Shown here in pieces: positions 1-12,931 of a DNA stretch of 64,000 nucleotides (within the stretch, counting starts at the first letter, position 1; every line of letters begins with the position of its first letter). The notes beneath the pieces are model-generated. The model was given only the letters and a program-made list of their open reading frames with translations. It did not search any database and had not been told where the DNA came from. Source of the DNA: Owenia fusiformis (lineage: Eukaryota; Annelida; Polychaeta; Sabellida; Oweniidae); the NCBI GenBank assembly GCA_903813345.2, contig CAIIXF020000010.1, positions 32,270,425 to 32,334,424 of the forward strand, given 5' to 3'. Made by a program: the position numbers and the translations under genes.

Positions 1-628
1 AAACGAAGAGGAAGCGCAGGTTTATGAACATGACTTGCGCCTCGCTTATGAGCTATCTGTCATAATTAAAGAGGAGAGCGGCAAACAGATAGCCACGCTG
101 CTTTTAGCAGAACGCAATGGCTTTCTATACACAGATGTTGATAGTGAAAATCAGGAGAGAATTGATACTGCAACAGAACGTTACAAGAAATTGTATAATG
201 CAGATGGCGACTACTATGAGAAAGGTTTGCTGAAAATAGTTCCACGCGAGGACAAATATCATCATACAATATGCCAAAAGCAATTGCTAAATTGTTATAT
301 TGCCGCAGTTAAGGTCAAACGGGACCAGACAAAATATAAAGATGGATGTAAGGTAGCCGAAAAACTTCTTGACGGCACTAAAGATGAGAACTATCAGAGC
401 AAGGCAGAAATCTACATAAAATTTGGGGACCTCGAAATGGCAATGAACGAACCTGCTGTCAAGAATAAAAAGTATTTGAATAACGCCATTGTAAAGTACG
501 AAAAAGTCCTGAAGTTGGAAGATAAAGTACCCACTGTTAATCAAAGAGCCGACCGAAAGATTGAAGCACTGCAGAAGATTGCAGAATGTTTGTATAGACG
601 CCATAGGAAGGATTGGAAAAAGGCGAAG

Positions 629-640
629 AACTATGCAACA
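629..640 (+). repeat. Target-site duplication of the LINE, left copy
   Basis: The 12-mer AACTATGCAACA occurs at 629-640 and again at 4059-4070, directly after the LINE's A-rich end. It is host coding sequence (Asn/Lys-Tyr-Ala-Thr) duplicated by target-primed insertion. Confidence 0.88.
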
Positions 641-3600
641 GGCAATGTTACTCCTGAAGATTTTGAATCTAATATGTTTAATATAAGAGGTTTTGGCAAA
701 CCAAAATATTCAACTAATGAGGGTAGAGGTCTCATTCTATGGGCCCATGATACTGTACAGATAAACATTTGTGATCTTAATATGTCAAATGATTTAGGTA
801 ATTGCTGGATTACTATTAAAGTTGAACATAAGATTTTCTTTTATGGATTCTTTTACCGTTCACCATCACTTACTGCGAATGAGACTAGACTATACTTATC
901 AAGGGTCAAAGACAATATTTCTAATGTTTTATTGCAGCAGAATGATGGGATCATTATTAATGGTGATTTTAATGCTAGAAACAATGCCTGGTACGTTGAT
1001 GATATTAATAATATGGCTGGTATAGAATTAAACAATATTTTGACTGATCTTGGACTTCAGCAACTTATTTTTGAACCAACTAGGATTACCAAACATTCTA
1101 AGTCATGTATTGATTTATTGATTACAGATTCTGAACATCTTATTTCAAGTTCAGTTGAACCTCCTTTAGGTAACTCTGATCACTGTGCTATCATTACTAA
1201 AGTTCGAGTCAATATTCCCAGGGAACCATCCATTAAGAAGACAGTATGGTATTATGATAGTGCTGATATTAATCTGCTAAATCAAAAAATCGCTCAAACT
1301 GACTGGAACTTTATCCTTGATACACAAGTCAATGATGCTGCGGTTAGATTTGTTAATTCTATTTTATCAATTTTCAAGGAAGTTGTTCCTAATAAAACAG
1401 TCTCCTCAAGGTTTGATGACCAACCATGGTTCACCAGTAAAATCAAAAAAGAGATATATAAAAGAAACAAATTGCATCATAAATTTAAATCTACAAATAA
1501 TCCCATGTTCAGAGAAAAATATATTACGCAAAATCAACTAGTCAATCAACTAATTCATGAGGCCAAGGCAGAACATGAAATAAAAATAAAAAATAAGTTA
1601 GATAATATATCAAAAAATTCTATTAACTACTGGGTACTAATTAAAGAGCTTCTTGGAAAAAACCAAGTCTCCTCTATACCCATCCTTTTCAACCCAACAT
1701 TAAATTCAGCAGCTGTTAATAGTATTGATAAAGCTAATGTACTTATGAAATATTTTGTCAATAAGAACATTGTAAATATCAATGACAATTATATTCCCTT
1801 TTTTAGACCAAGAACTCAAAGTATCCTAGCTGAGATGTCAACCTCACCTGAAGAGATTTTACATCTAATTAATGATATTGATGTCACTAAAGCACATGGT
1901 CCTGATGAGATATCCAATAAAATGCTCAAATTATGTGCACATTCTATAGCAGATCCACTTTCATTACTATTTAACAGAATTTTTCAAGACAACATTTTTC
2001 CTGACATTTGGAAAGAGGGTACAATAGTTCCAATATTTAAAAAGGGAGACAGAGCACTAGTTACTAATTACAGACCAGTTACTCTTCTAAGTTCAATCTC
2101 TAAAATCTTGGAATCTATAATTCATAAAAGACTATATTCTCACCTCGTGCAACATGATCTTATTTATAGGCTTCAGAGTGGGTTCTTACCCAAACATAGT
2201 ACTGTCAATCAGCTTATTAATATAGTTCATGATATCCATGAACACATTGATGATAACAAGAATGTAAGATCAGTATTTTTGGATTTAACATCAGCTTTTG
2301 ATTTAGTTCCACATAAACTATTAATTTCAAAACTTAGGGGATACGGTTGTAATGATAAATTTATCAATTTAATGTCATCATACTTAGATAACAGAAGAGT
2401 AAGAGTCCGCGTGAATGGCACCCTTTCAAAATGGTCTTCAAATAATATTAACAATCAAAATGAACCTAATGAGCAGTCTGTGAACTATACCATCAATGCT
2501 GGAGTGCCACAAGGGTCTGTCCTTGGACCGTTACTATTTCTAATTTATATAAATGATTTGCCAGATGAATTACTATCAAAATCGTTCATTTTTGCCGATG
2601 ATACTTCCATTTATTGCCCATATGACAAAAATACAGTGTTTTTCAATATTCATCAACCAATTCAAAGTGATTTGGACAAGCTTGCTCTCTGGGCTGCCAC
2701 CTGGAAGATGCAATTCAAAGCTCAAAAAGCGCCGATATCATTTTCTCTAGAAGAAATATTCCTTTTGACCCACCACCATTGAGATTAGGTGCAGATGTTA
2801 TTCCCAGTTGTGAGAATCACAAACATCTAGGGCTTAATCTTGACAAACACCTTAACTTCAATTACCATATTGATCAGATTATAAAAAGAGTTACCTCACT
2901 CCTAAGACCAATGAAAAAATTTAGCAAACTTTTAAATAGTATGCACTTAGAGATAATATATAATACGTATATCATGCCACATTTTGATTATTGCGATGTA
3001 ATTTACAATAAGGCTTCAAATTTGAAACTACAAGCTCTTGACAGACTACACTACCGAGCAGCCTGTTTGGTATCTGGTTCTATTCATGGATCCAATACTA
3101 TTAAAGTCTTAAATTCTTTGAATTGGAAATCCTTATCCGTTAGAAGAATCGAGCACCTAAAAATGTTTGTTTTTAAATGCAGATATAATATCAACCCCCC
3201 GTTTATTTGTGATTTACTTCGTAAATATGAGCATATACCTGCCCGTAATTTAAGAGATCAAAGAGATTATTCTCTTCCAACTCGACTGAGCATGTCTTCT
3301 AAAAGAAGTACCATATTTCAGGCTATAACATTGTGGAATGATTTGCCACCTGATACTAGAAGGGGTCAACCTATTTCTAGTTTTAAAAGATTAGTGCGAG
3401 AGTACAAGAACCCTGTCTCTTTAATCCCAACTACTAAATTAAATGTGACCTTACCCAGACATCTCGAAATAAAACTTAATAGACTAAGATCTGGCCTCTT
3501 ATTAAAATCACACCTTTATGCTCACAACTTCAAAGACATTACTGATCCTTTGTGCCATTGTGGTGTACCAATGACAACCATGCATTTTCTTTTAAAATGC

Positions 3601-3804
3601 CCACTGCTACAGAATGAAAGAAACAACCTCATTGCAGGCCTTCGTACTTACAATTTAAGTGACTTGTTCAATAACTACAACTTGAATGACAAATTACAAT
3701 TTTTACTGTTTGGAAGCACTAACCTGGATGCTACTATGAATGAAGCTTTAATTCATATTGTTAGCTATTATATACATACAAGCCTTGTTTTATTATCTAT
3801 CTAG
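641..3804 (+). pseudogene. LINE endonuclease-reverse transcriptase, one frameshift
   Basis: The APE-like endonuclease (about 641-1210) shows GDFNARN, the C-I-D-LLITD segment and S-D-H near its end. The reverse transcriptase follows, with the FKKGD-NYRPVTLLS block, LDLTSAFDLV, GVPQGSVLGPLLFLIYIND and the catalytic FADD (about 2593-2604). The frame breaks in a run of five A at about 2724-2728. The following frame (stop near 3804) carries the RT thumb/C-terminal region and a CxCGxxxxTxxHxLxxC cluster typical of LINE ORF2 tails. The upstream open frame is continuous with gene A exon sequence, so the long open frame from base 2 to 2782 is a host-LINE chimera and not a real protein. Truncation and frameshift make it non-autonomous. 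Confidence 0.85.
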
Positions 3805-4058
3805 TAGTAATTTGACAAGTCCTTTTTTCTGCAATGACCGAATTATTTTTCAAGTTCCGTTAACATCCTGGCCCATGGGATAACCTTCAGGTATTTTGAA
3901 ATAACCTTAACAAATTTATCTTATTTCATTATCTAATATCTACATGTATATATAATATATATATTAAATTGCCGCTAATGTTGCAAAACCTTGGCAATTA
4001 GAATTTGTAATTGAATGTAAATGTTTATATTAGAAATAAATTGATAACATGAAAAAAA
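641..4058 (+). mobile_element. 5'-truncated non-LTR retrotransposon (LINE)
   Basis: A 3.4-kb LINE lies between two copies of a 12-bp target duplication and ends in a short A tract (about 4051-4058). It begins part-way into the endonuclease domain, so the 5' end and any ORF1 are missing, as is usual for incomplete reverse transcription. It carries an APE-type endonuclease, a reverse transcriptase and a C-terminal Cys/His segment. The 3' UTR runs from 3805 to the A tract. The arrangement fits the Jockey/CR1/L2 group broadly, but I cannot place the clade from sequence alone. Confidence 0.9.
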
Positions 4059-4433
4059 AACTATGCAACAAGAGCAATTGACATGTGTACGAAGGAAAAA
4101 ATCAAAAAAGATACTATCACGAAACGTCAACATTTATTAGATGCAATGAACGATCCGTAAAATATCCAAATCTGTCTTTGTACAAACGGATATAAACATT
4201 TGATCATAGTTATGGAAAGAAGCCTTATTAACCAAGGACTTAGATTTAAAGAGATGGTATGACCATAACGAGATCACACAAAAATTAAAGTGGCAATACG
4301 TCACTAATAAAACCTTTCGATTAAACGAGTGTAACTAAAAGAAATCCTTTCGTACTTTAAGATAGAAAATGCTGAATCATCACTACACGTGGTAAATTTC
4401 AGTCGTGTCTGTTGTACATGTATATTATAGGAA

Positions 4434-4571
4434 TATCCTATGGTTTTGAAAAAATATCATTTATATCCATGAGTGGATATTGATATCTTCATGAGTGAGC
4501 GCAGCGAATGAGTGAAGATATTTGTATCCACGAGTGGATATAATTGATATTTTTGAAAAACCATAGGATTG
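4434..4571. repeat. Palindromic hairpin element
   Basis: The sequence TCCTATGGTTTTGAAAAA near 4435 reappears inverted as GATATTTTTGAAAAACCATAGGA near 4548-4570. Nested inside is a second inverted pair built on TATCCATGAGTGGATA and TATCCACGAGTGGATA. It could fold into one long stem, and looks like a small foldback or MITE. Confidence 0.6.
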
Positions 4572-4579
4572 TCCGTTTA

Positions 4580-4955
4580 TCCCATGGGAAATCATCATCA
4601 GCGAAAAAAGTTAAAAAATATAATTTGAGATAAAATTTGAAAAAATAATTTTAAAAAATTGTGAAAAAATGTTGAATTTTTTTTCGAAATTTTGAATTTT
4701 TTTAAAAATATTTTTGAAAATAATTAAAAATAATTTTTTTTTGAAAAAAATCGAAATCATCGAATATCACTTTTCAAACCATCGAATATCACTTTTTCAA
4801 CCATCGAATATCACTTTTTAAGACGTGATATTCGATAGTTTAAAAGTGATATTCGATGGTTTGTGAATTTTTTGCTAAAATATGATATCTTGATCCACAA
4901 ATCAGATATATCTTTGTGTGATATTCGATCTATATCCTTGCAACCATGGGATAAT
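4580..4955. repeat. Inverted-repeat block with tandem 25-mers
   Basis: TATCCCATGGG near 4578 and CCATGGGATA near 4944 are inverted to each other. Inside are three head-to-tail copies of ACCATCGAATATCACTTTTT (about 4755-4815), followed by their reverse complement (about 4820-4862). A low-complexity A/T stretch (4605-4750) fills the left part. No coding is seen. Confidence 0.55.
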
Positions 4956-6056
4956 ATATAATAATGTGTATTTTGTTATACAAAACCTGTATTTCACCTT
5001 TCTAGTTCAACAGTCATATATAGAGCAGAATCATGTAACTTTTGATGTAAGTAAAATGTAAAAAACACTTGCCTCAGTGCATGATATGTTTCTACGAAGT
5101 GTATCGCTCTGAAGGTATTATCGAGAAAGACCTAGCTTGCATATTCTTGAAATTGTGTTTAGCAAGATATAATGAAGCCATGTAGATAATTGTCTAATGT
5201 TAGACAAATATATTACCAGGGTTTCTCGTTTTAGATCCATAGGGGTTTATTTGAATTAAGGGTGTATTAAAAGAAGTTTTCCCTCTTTTAAAAGACCAAG
5301 TCGCAATTTCCAAAGACTTTCAAATGAACGCTCGTGCGACATAAATGTCTAGCGGTCGTATTAGCGAGAAACCCCGGTACACAACATATATATATAACAT
5401 TGTAAAAAGTACTGTTTTGAACAATGTGAAACAATAGTATGTTATGTATCATACCTGATATATTTATTATTTGTCAACAAAACAAAGCTGTTATTTAAAG
5501 TATATTTTAAATGTTACTAAATGTTATTAAGTGAACAATGTATTTACTTTGATATAAACAAAGAAACGTTTTTTGCAAAGCTTCTACTGTTCCCACTTCT
5601 ATTATACTGTACACGATATTTAAACTATACAATTTTGATTTCATATTTATAGCAATTGCATTGGTTCACTGTTTTCTGTAGCTATTCAGTTAATGTTAAC
5701 CGTATGTTCCAATAGTTCATAAATTATTGAATAACTTATTGCAATGGACCAATAACTTATTACAATGTCACTGTAACTTATTACAAGGTCAAAATAACTT
5801 ATTTGAATGTCACAATAACGTATTGCAAGGTCAAAATAACGTATTGCAATGTCACACTAATTTTAATGTCACGATAATTTATTGCAAGGTCACAATACAA
5901 TGACTTATTGCAAGGTCACAATACAATAACTTATTGCAATGTCAAAATTAATAATTGCAATGTCACACATGGAAACATGCATCTATAGACTAATGTATAA
6001 CTGAACACACTTGACTTGTTGGACAATGTTAAGCTTTTGATTTTTTTATTATCTAA
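4956..6056. other. Intergenic, with degenerate 25-30 bp tandem repeats at 5720-5965
   Basis: No gene is visible. From about 5720 to 5965 the motif AATAACTTATTGCAATGTCAC recurs roughly nine times with point differences (GTCAC or GTCAA, GCAAGG or GCAATG). The rest is unique AT-rich DNA. Confidence 0.55.
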
Positions 6057-6987
6057 ACAGGGTGGTCCAAAAAAGGTGATCTGTTGCAACAGGCTATATT
6101 TCCCTTATTACCTGCAAGAATCCTTTCAATTCTTCACATATTGTAGGGGAAGGTCTAAGATTTGTGTTGGTACCATACATTTTTCGTAGTCTTGAAATTC
6201 GCAGAAATCATAAGCCATGACCAAACATCACTGAAAATCGATACAATGTGAACTTCAACTATCTTCTAGTGGAAATCTTTTGAGCCGCCTTCTGAAAAAC
6301 ATAATGTTTTGTGGCTTTGTTTGGTTTTAAATTCTGCACATTATGGTGTAAAAATTAGCACCCTGCCCCCATTAGTTGCAAAGTTATTGTGATCCAAAGA
6401 AATGATCTAAATTTCCAAAGACAAAAACATCTTCCAGTGAAATCATAACATACCCCTATGTGGTCTTAAAATTTCAATATCTTCATTAATCATGGACCAA
6501 TTCTAACGAAATATGGCTCAAAACACCGAATATAAGATGAAGGGCTTCTCAGATTTTGGGTCACTTTGCCCCCCCCCCCCCTCTAACTGTTTGTGTAGGT
6601 AACATGTCCCTTAACTGTTGAATGGTTAAAACTGCTTCAAAATGGTCAATGGAAGTGTAGAATGTGTTTTCTGCCCAAATAGTGTTACATTTGTCTTATG
6701 GTATGGTTTAAACTTATATCCCTCACTGTAAGCTTTTTTAAGATCATCCAATGTGTTTCACCAATTTCCGTGAATCACATTGGTAAAATTTTGCACAGTA
6801 TCGAATATTAGGCATGTTTGTTTAAGTCTTGTAATTTTTTCGAAATTGAAGACTGAGAATACGTTATGGCATCAACAAAAATTCTAGATCTTTCTCTACA
6901 AGATGGGATAATATATATGAACCAATTCATGCATGTATTCAGGAAAATATAGCCTGTTGCAGGGGTTCACTTTTTGGACCACCCTGT
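6057..6987. mobile_element. Non-autonomous TIR element (CAGGGTGGTCC type), 0.93 kb
   Basis: The ends are inverted: ACAGGGTGGTCCAAAAA at 6057 and its complement ending at 6987. A further matching block (GCAACAGGCTATATTT) extends the inverted repeat to about 48 bp with mismatches. No transposase frame is seen inside. The termini resemble Tc1/mariner-derived MITEs; that assignment is by terminal resemblance only. Confidence 0.7.
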
Positions 6988-8772
6988 ATTCTAGCCGTTT
7001 TTCATGTATTTTTAATTTTCTACTGAATAAATTGATAGCTATTTTGAAATGAAAAAAGAAGTTTTAATTGTATGTTTACTATGACCTTCTTCATTTACAT
7101 TTAATGCATTTTGGCTCACAAAATTTAGGAAAATGTCTGTATCATATGAAATGGTCATATGCTAAGTACTTGTAATATATGATAAAATAAAGAAATAATA
7201 TAATATATATCATTGAGTTTGGGGGTCTTTTGTCCATATGAAACGTTCATTGGAGTAGTATATTTGAATATTATTTGAACTTGGATCCATTAGATTTACA
7301 AAACATATCTTGTATTTTAATGTTATAGGAATGATTATTTTAAAACCGTGACAGATTTCTATAGGCTTTTTATATTTCTTATATATAATTCTAAAATTTA
7401 GACATTTGTTCATGTTTTATCATTTGTCTGTACAATTGCCTTATCACGTCCAAAATACAATATGACACAGATGTGTGTGAAAAACGTTTAACATACACAA
7501 CATAAATTAATTATTAATGGTAAGCCAAATAGGTGCTTATGCAAATTAATGCATATATCAATGACCTCCTTCAATTGACCCCTGCAACACGCAACTTGCA
7601 ATTTTAATTTTCTCAGATATTATTGACCCATCATTGAGATCAAGTCTTGATTGAAATGTTGTAGGTATACTTTTTTAATACATCAAATCACCAGCCGAGG
7701 CAATGTATACTTTCCGATGAAGAGCAATACAAAATGCAGTCATATTTTCAAATGACATGTTGTTTTACAATTTTGAAAGCAAAGCAACAGCATGTTTCAT
7801 TCCTACACGCATACGTGACTACAAGTATGTAAATTCTAAGTACACATACTTGAAATTCTCCTGAACAATTATGTTTAATACCCCCTCCCCTGTATGGTAA
7901 GATGATGTCAGGCATTGTTACCTCGAATTAAAAATAGAAAACTAAAGTAGGCAGGAGTATGCACAAAGACAATGACTGAAAATATAGAAAACAGCTAAAG
8001 GTAATTGGTAATGCCATCCATAGATTACATCAACCCTGAGCAAAATCGATGGATATTACTACGGTTCAATGTTGTTAAAACGATAACTGGCATGACATGG
8101 AATGTGGATTAGTATTATATTATACAATTTAATTAAAACATGAATTTTCTTTTCTAAAAATTATTTATATCAATATAAATACTTAATGTATGGAATCTAT
8201 ATATTAGAATATCAGATATACCATCGATAAGACACTGTTTATAGCTTCTAACGTTTTCATAAATTTAGCATGTCACAGATATGTTTTCTTGATTTTATTT
8301 GCTATTCTACAATAAATTAGATTAAATAGTATATCCACTCAAGCAACAGCTTGACATGACTCAATAAATTAATTTATAATCATAAAATAAATACTGGTCA
8401 CTTCATCTCCAAAAGTTAACATGATCTTATTTAAGTATAATCAATTAACGTCTCAGAACCGTAGACATTTTGCTTAAAATATAAATTATATGAGACTGAT
8501 AACAGTTGACAATCATTTTCTGTATGATAAATAAATTATATGTCTTAACATTTTTGTAGAGCTACATATATCAAATTCATGACACTTTAAAACCAAAAGA
8601 TCGTGATTAATAAATCATGTCAATAAACCGTCAATTTACTAGGATGAGAAAAGTACAACGACCGTCAATGCATTAGACAAGACGGACCAGTATAAATAAC
8701 GTTTGGCAAACAAGCAACCAGGAACACATTGCCTTATTTGGTATTTAACCTTACTTTATTTATAAACATACA
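6988..8772. other. Intergenic, nothing recognised
   Basis: AT-rich sequence with short open frames only. No homology, RNA gene or clear repeat was recognised. Confidence 0.5.
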
Positions 8773-11700
8773 ATATCGGGTGTCCCAAAAAGTGAGCCGC
8801 TTTTTGATAAAGCTACGTTCACACCAATGGCGCTTTGATGGCGCTTTAAAGCGGCTTGTAAAGCGGCACCAAAGCGTAACAAATCTTGATTAAAGCGTCG
8901 GGGTCGTAATAGGTAGTAAAAAAGCTCGGAGTTAAGCGGGATATTCGGCAAGAGCGCAAAAAATTAAAACTGTTCAAGCTACGTTCGCACCGACGGCGCT
9001 TTGATGGCGCTTTAAAGCGGCTTGTAAAGCGGCACCAAAGCGCAACAAAGCTTGATTAAAGCGTCGGGGTCGTAATAGGTCGTAAAAGGCTCGGAGTAAA
9101 GCGAGATAATCGGCAAGAGCGCCAAATTTTTTTAAACTGTTTAAAACTTTTGGGCGCTTAGTTACGAATTGATAAAAGCGCCGAGAGCGTATCAAAGCTT
9201 AACAAACCGTAACAAAGCTCAGCAAAGCTTGACCCAAAGCGTAGGAAAGCTTTACAGAGCTTGGTTCAAAGCGGGGACCCCAGTCTCTTCACTGTCTGTT
9301 ACCACTTGATACGCTTCGTTAAGATGTCTCAAGATTTGCTACGATCTGGCATGAAGATCTGACACGAGGTCAGACGCTTCCATCAATATCTGACACTCTT
9401 TGTTACATTTTCATGAAGGACTCTCAAGCTTTCCAACGAATTGAGACGCTTTAATCAAGGATTGAAACGCTTTGCTAGGCTTTGTTACGCTTCTTCAGAA
9501 AGGTCATGCTCTGGTCCATCTGGAATTTCTGGATCTTGTTGTTCTGCCATCGTGTTCTCGAGTCAAAGATGCAATGGTTTTATGGATCTACTGCATCTTT
9601 ATATAATAGTTATTGGATCAAAAGTGGCATGAAATCGGCGATCTCGACATTTTCCAATGCGTGACAGAGCTTAACAGAGCGTAACAATGCACAACAGAGC
9701 TTGGTAATCGTATCAGAGCCTGATTTAAAGCGTCATTATCGAATCAAAGCGTAATAATGCTTATCAAAGCGTGATTTCAAGCGTAACAAAGCCTGGTCAA
9801 AGCGGGATCAAAGCGTGAGGAACCTATCAGAGCTATGTTTAAGCTTTCCTACGCTTTGGATCAAGCTTTTCTGAGCTTTGTTACGGTTTGTTAAGCTTTG
9901 ATACGCTCTCGACACTTTAATCAATTCGTAACAGAGCGCCCAAATTTTTTAAACAGTTTAAAATTTGTTGGCGCTCTTGCCGAATATCCCGCTTTACTCC
10001 AAGCTTTTCTGCGACCTATTACGACCCTGACGCTTTAATCAAGCTTTGTTACGCGTTGGTGCCGCTTTACAAGCCGCTTTAAAGCGCCATCAAAGCGCCG
10101 TTGGTATGAACAAAAATGACGGCGCTTTGCTCGCCGATTTAAAGCGTGGCATTCGCCGTTGGTGTGAACGTAGCTTAAGTATTTTCTCAGCAATGGGTTA
10201 ACCAAATCTATTAAAGCTATGTTCACACCAACGGCGAATGCCACGCTTTAAATCGGCGAGAAAAGCGCCGTCATTTTTGTCATTTTTGTTTATACCAACG
10301 GCGCTTTGATGGCGCTTTAAAGCGGCTTGTAAAGCGGCACCAAAGCGTAACAAAGCTTGATTAAAGCGTCGGGGTCGTAATAGGTCGTAGAAAAGCTCGG
10401 AGTAAAGCGGGATATTCGGCAAGAGCGCCAAAATTTTTTAAACTGTTTAAAAATTTTGGGCGCTCTGTTACGAATTGATTAAAGCCCCGAGAGCGTATCA
10501 AAGCTTAACAAACCGTAACAAAGCTCAGAAAAGCTTGATCCAAAGCGTAGGAAAGCTTAACATAGCTCTGATAGGTTCCTCACGCTTTGATCCCGCTTTG
10601 ACCAGGCTTTGTTACGCTTGAAATCACGCTTTGATAAGCTTTGATGAGCATTATTACGCTTTGATGCGAAAATGACGCTTTAAATCAGGCTCTGATACGA
10701 TTTCCAAGCTCTTGTGCATTGTTACGCTCTGATCTGTTAAGCTCTGTCACGCATTGGAAAATGTCGAGCTCGCCGATTTCATGCCGCTTTTGATCCAATG
10801 ACTATATAAAGATGCAGTAGATCCATAAAACCATTGCATCTTTGACTCGAGAACACGATGGCAGAACAACAAGATCCAGCAATTCCAGATGGACCAGAGC
10901 ATGACCTATCTGAAGAAGACATGATGTTTGTCGCACGGCGTGATATAGCGTGTGGAAACTTGTCAAGCGTAACAAAGCCTAGCAAAGCGTTTCAATCCTT
11001 GATTAAAACGTCTCAATTCGTTGGAAAGCTTGAGAGTTCTCATGAAAGTGCAACAAAGAGTGTCAGATATTGATGAAAGCGTCTGACCTCGTGTCAGATC
11101 TTCATGCCAGATCGTAGCAAATCTTGAGACATCTTAACGAAGCGTGTCAAGTGGTAACAGACAGTGAAGAGACTGGGGTCCCGCTTTGAACCAGGCTCTG
11201 TAAAGCTTTCCTACGCTCTGGGTCAAGCTTTGCTGAGCTTTGTTACGGTTTGTTAAGCTTTGATACGCTCTTGGCGCTTTTATCAATTCGTAACTGAGCG
11301 CCCAAAATTTTTAAACAGTTTAACATTTTTTGGCGCTCTTGCCGATTATCCCGCTTTACTCCGAGCCTTTCTACGACCCATTACGACCCCGACGCTTTAA
11401 TCAAGCTTTGTTACGCTTTGGTGCCGCTTTACAAGTCGCTTTAAAGCGCCATCAAAGCGCCGTTGGTGCGAACGTAGCTTGAACAGTTTTAATTTTTGAG
11501 CTCTTGCCGAATTTCACGCTTTACTCCGAGCTTTTCTACTACCTATTACGACCCCGACGCTTTGGTGCCGCTTTACAAGCCGCTATAAAGCGCCATTGGT
11601 GTGAACGTAGCTTAAAGCTTCACATCAACGGCGCTTTGGTGGCGCTAAAGCTACGTTCACACCAATGGCGCTTTGATGGCGCTTCAAAGCGGCTTGTAAA

Positions 11701-12427
11701 GCGGCACCATATCGTAACAGAGTTTGATTAAAGCGTCGGGGTCGTAATAGGTAGTAGAAAAGCTCGGAGTAAAGCGGGATATTCGGAAAGATCACTAAAA
11801 ATTTAAACTGTTCAAGCTACGTTTGCACCAACGGCGCTTTGATGGCGCTTTAAAGCTTTCCTACGCTTTGGATCAAGCTTTTCTGAGCTTTGTTACGGTT
11901 TGTTAAGCTTTGATACGCGCTCGGCAAATTCAAAACAGCATGTCAACAAATCCAATATCAGAGCTGCACAATGAAGCCTTCATCATATTCATGGCAGCTG
12001 CCAGGTGCTGAAAACTGTTTCAAGGAGAAATAATGGCGTTGAAGAATAATCGTGAAGGAATTTCCGGACAAGGAATGGAGTCATCTAACAGTTAAGACTT
12101 ATAAAGCTGCACTGCATCGAACATGCATTAAAGGATGGGATGATTTTATCATGGGCGGCAATATGGTAACAGAAAATGATCAAAGCATTTCTGCTTGGAA
12201 AAATGGCTTAATACATACTGAAATAAGTAACTTTTTCATTGATATGGGATATTTTCACTAAGTGTTTTTTGACAATTTGAAAATAATTTGAAAGAGATCG
12301 CCTATATATTTTGCAGACTTGTTGGTGCCACTCTAAAGCTACTTTGTAAAATTTTATCAAAAAGTTGGTTCATGGATGCTAAGAAAATAATTGTCAAAAA
12401 GCAGCTCACTTTTGGGACACCCGATAT
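8773..12427. mobile_element. 3.65-kb TIR element containing a large AAGC/GCTT palindrome
   Basis: The outer ends are inverted: ATATCGGGTGTCCCAAAAAG at 8773 and CTTTTGGGACACCCGATAT ending at 12427, both continuing into GTGAGC..GCTTTTTGA. The interior is an arm-on-arm palindrome centred near 10.2 kb. Blocks at about 8805-9930 recur inverted at about 10210-11930, for example a CATGCTCTGGTCCATCTGG stretch near 9505 and its complement near 10885. Units rich in GCGCTTT/AAAGCGC, AAAGCGTAACAAAGC and TTAAACTGTTTAAA recur at least five times in both directions. It is a composite foldback inside a mariner-like TIR pair. Confidence 0.75.
12015..12261 (+). pseudogene. Possible transposase remnant inside the TIR element
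   Basis: A short frame contains EFPDKEWSHLTVKT, which resembles the helix-turn-helix of some IS630/Tc1/mariner transposases (EFP-x-K-x-W-S), followed closely by a QSISAWKNGL stretch like the C-terminal tail of such proteins. The DDE core between them would be deleted. This could be what is left of the element's original transposase. The match is short and remembered by eye, so confidence is low. Confidence 0.3.
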
Positions 12428-12676
12428 ATCCACCAAAAGCTTGTGCGGTTAATTGGTCATGTGATTAATTCAGAGATATTAACAAACAACGAACTGGCAT
12501 ACATCTAAAAGTATCTGGTTCCACAACGTCGCCAAAGGTTTTTACATCGTGCTACATAGATGAGACGCAGAATGCACAAGAATTATGAAATGTCCATACA
12601 TAACTTGAGGAAAGGTTATTACTTCTCGAAACTGCATAATTAGGATCTGCTTATAAGAATTTGTAAGTATATTCTC

Positions 12677-12681
<5 letters not shown>

Positions 12682-12747
<66 letters not shown>
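12682..12747. repeat. (CT)n microsatellite
   Basis: About 33 uninterrupted CT dinucleotides lie roughly 165 bp upstream of the acceptor of gene B's first coding exon. On the + strand this is a pyrimidine tract, so it could affect splicing or promoter activity nearby; nothing shows that directly. Confidence 0.9.
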
Positions 12748-12748
<1 letters not shown>

Positions 12749-12931
12749 GATTTCTCAGTAACATTACTAATTTAAGCTTTAGACTTTTTTCTTAAAAATG
12801 AGATATAGAAAGAAACTGGTTTGTTCAACTTGTATGATTTATTTTTGATGTCAATCCTTGACATTAAATTAAAGCTTCATAACTAAAAAAATACTTGTAT
12901 GTATTTCCAGATTATCTTTGAAACACCAGCC

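Larger units (their letters stand above)
2..4160 (+). pseudogene. Gene A: 3' exon of a STAND-TPR family member, split by a LINE
   Basis: Bases 2-640 and 4059-4160 together encode the C-terminal TPR-like tail of a paralogue of gene B. The reading frame is open from the window edge. Residues such as VYEHDLRLAYEL and LLLAERNGFLY match gene B almost word for word. The coding exon stops inside the last helical repeat (KNYAT), where a LINE begins, and resumes after the LINE in the same frame (YATRAID...), ending at TAA 4158-4160. A 12-bp duplication flanks the insertion. A possible AATAAA lies at 4306-4311. The front of the gene (presumably membrane, linker and NB-ARC exons) would be upstream of the window, so a connexin-like start is inferred from the paralogues and not seen. 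Without removal of the LINE, the last 34 or so residues are lost and translation runs into LINE sequence. It may be an allele-specific disruption of a working gene. Confidence 0.82.

Noticed and set aside
35-2782. A single 915-residue protein joining a TPR tail to a reverse transcriptase
   Set aside because: The junction is a LINE insertion with a 12-bp target duplication, and the host frame resumes after the LINE.
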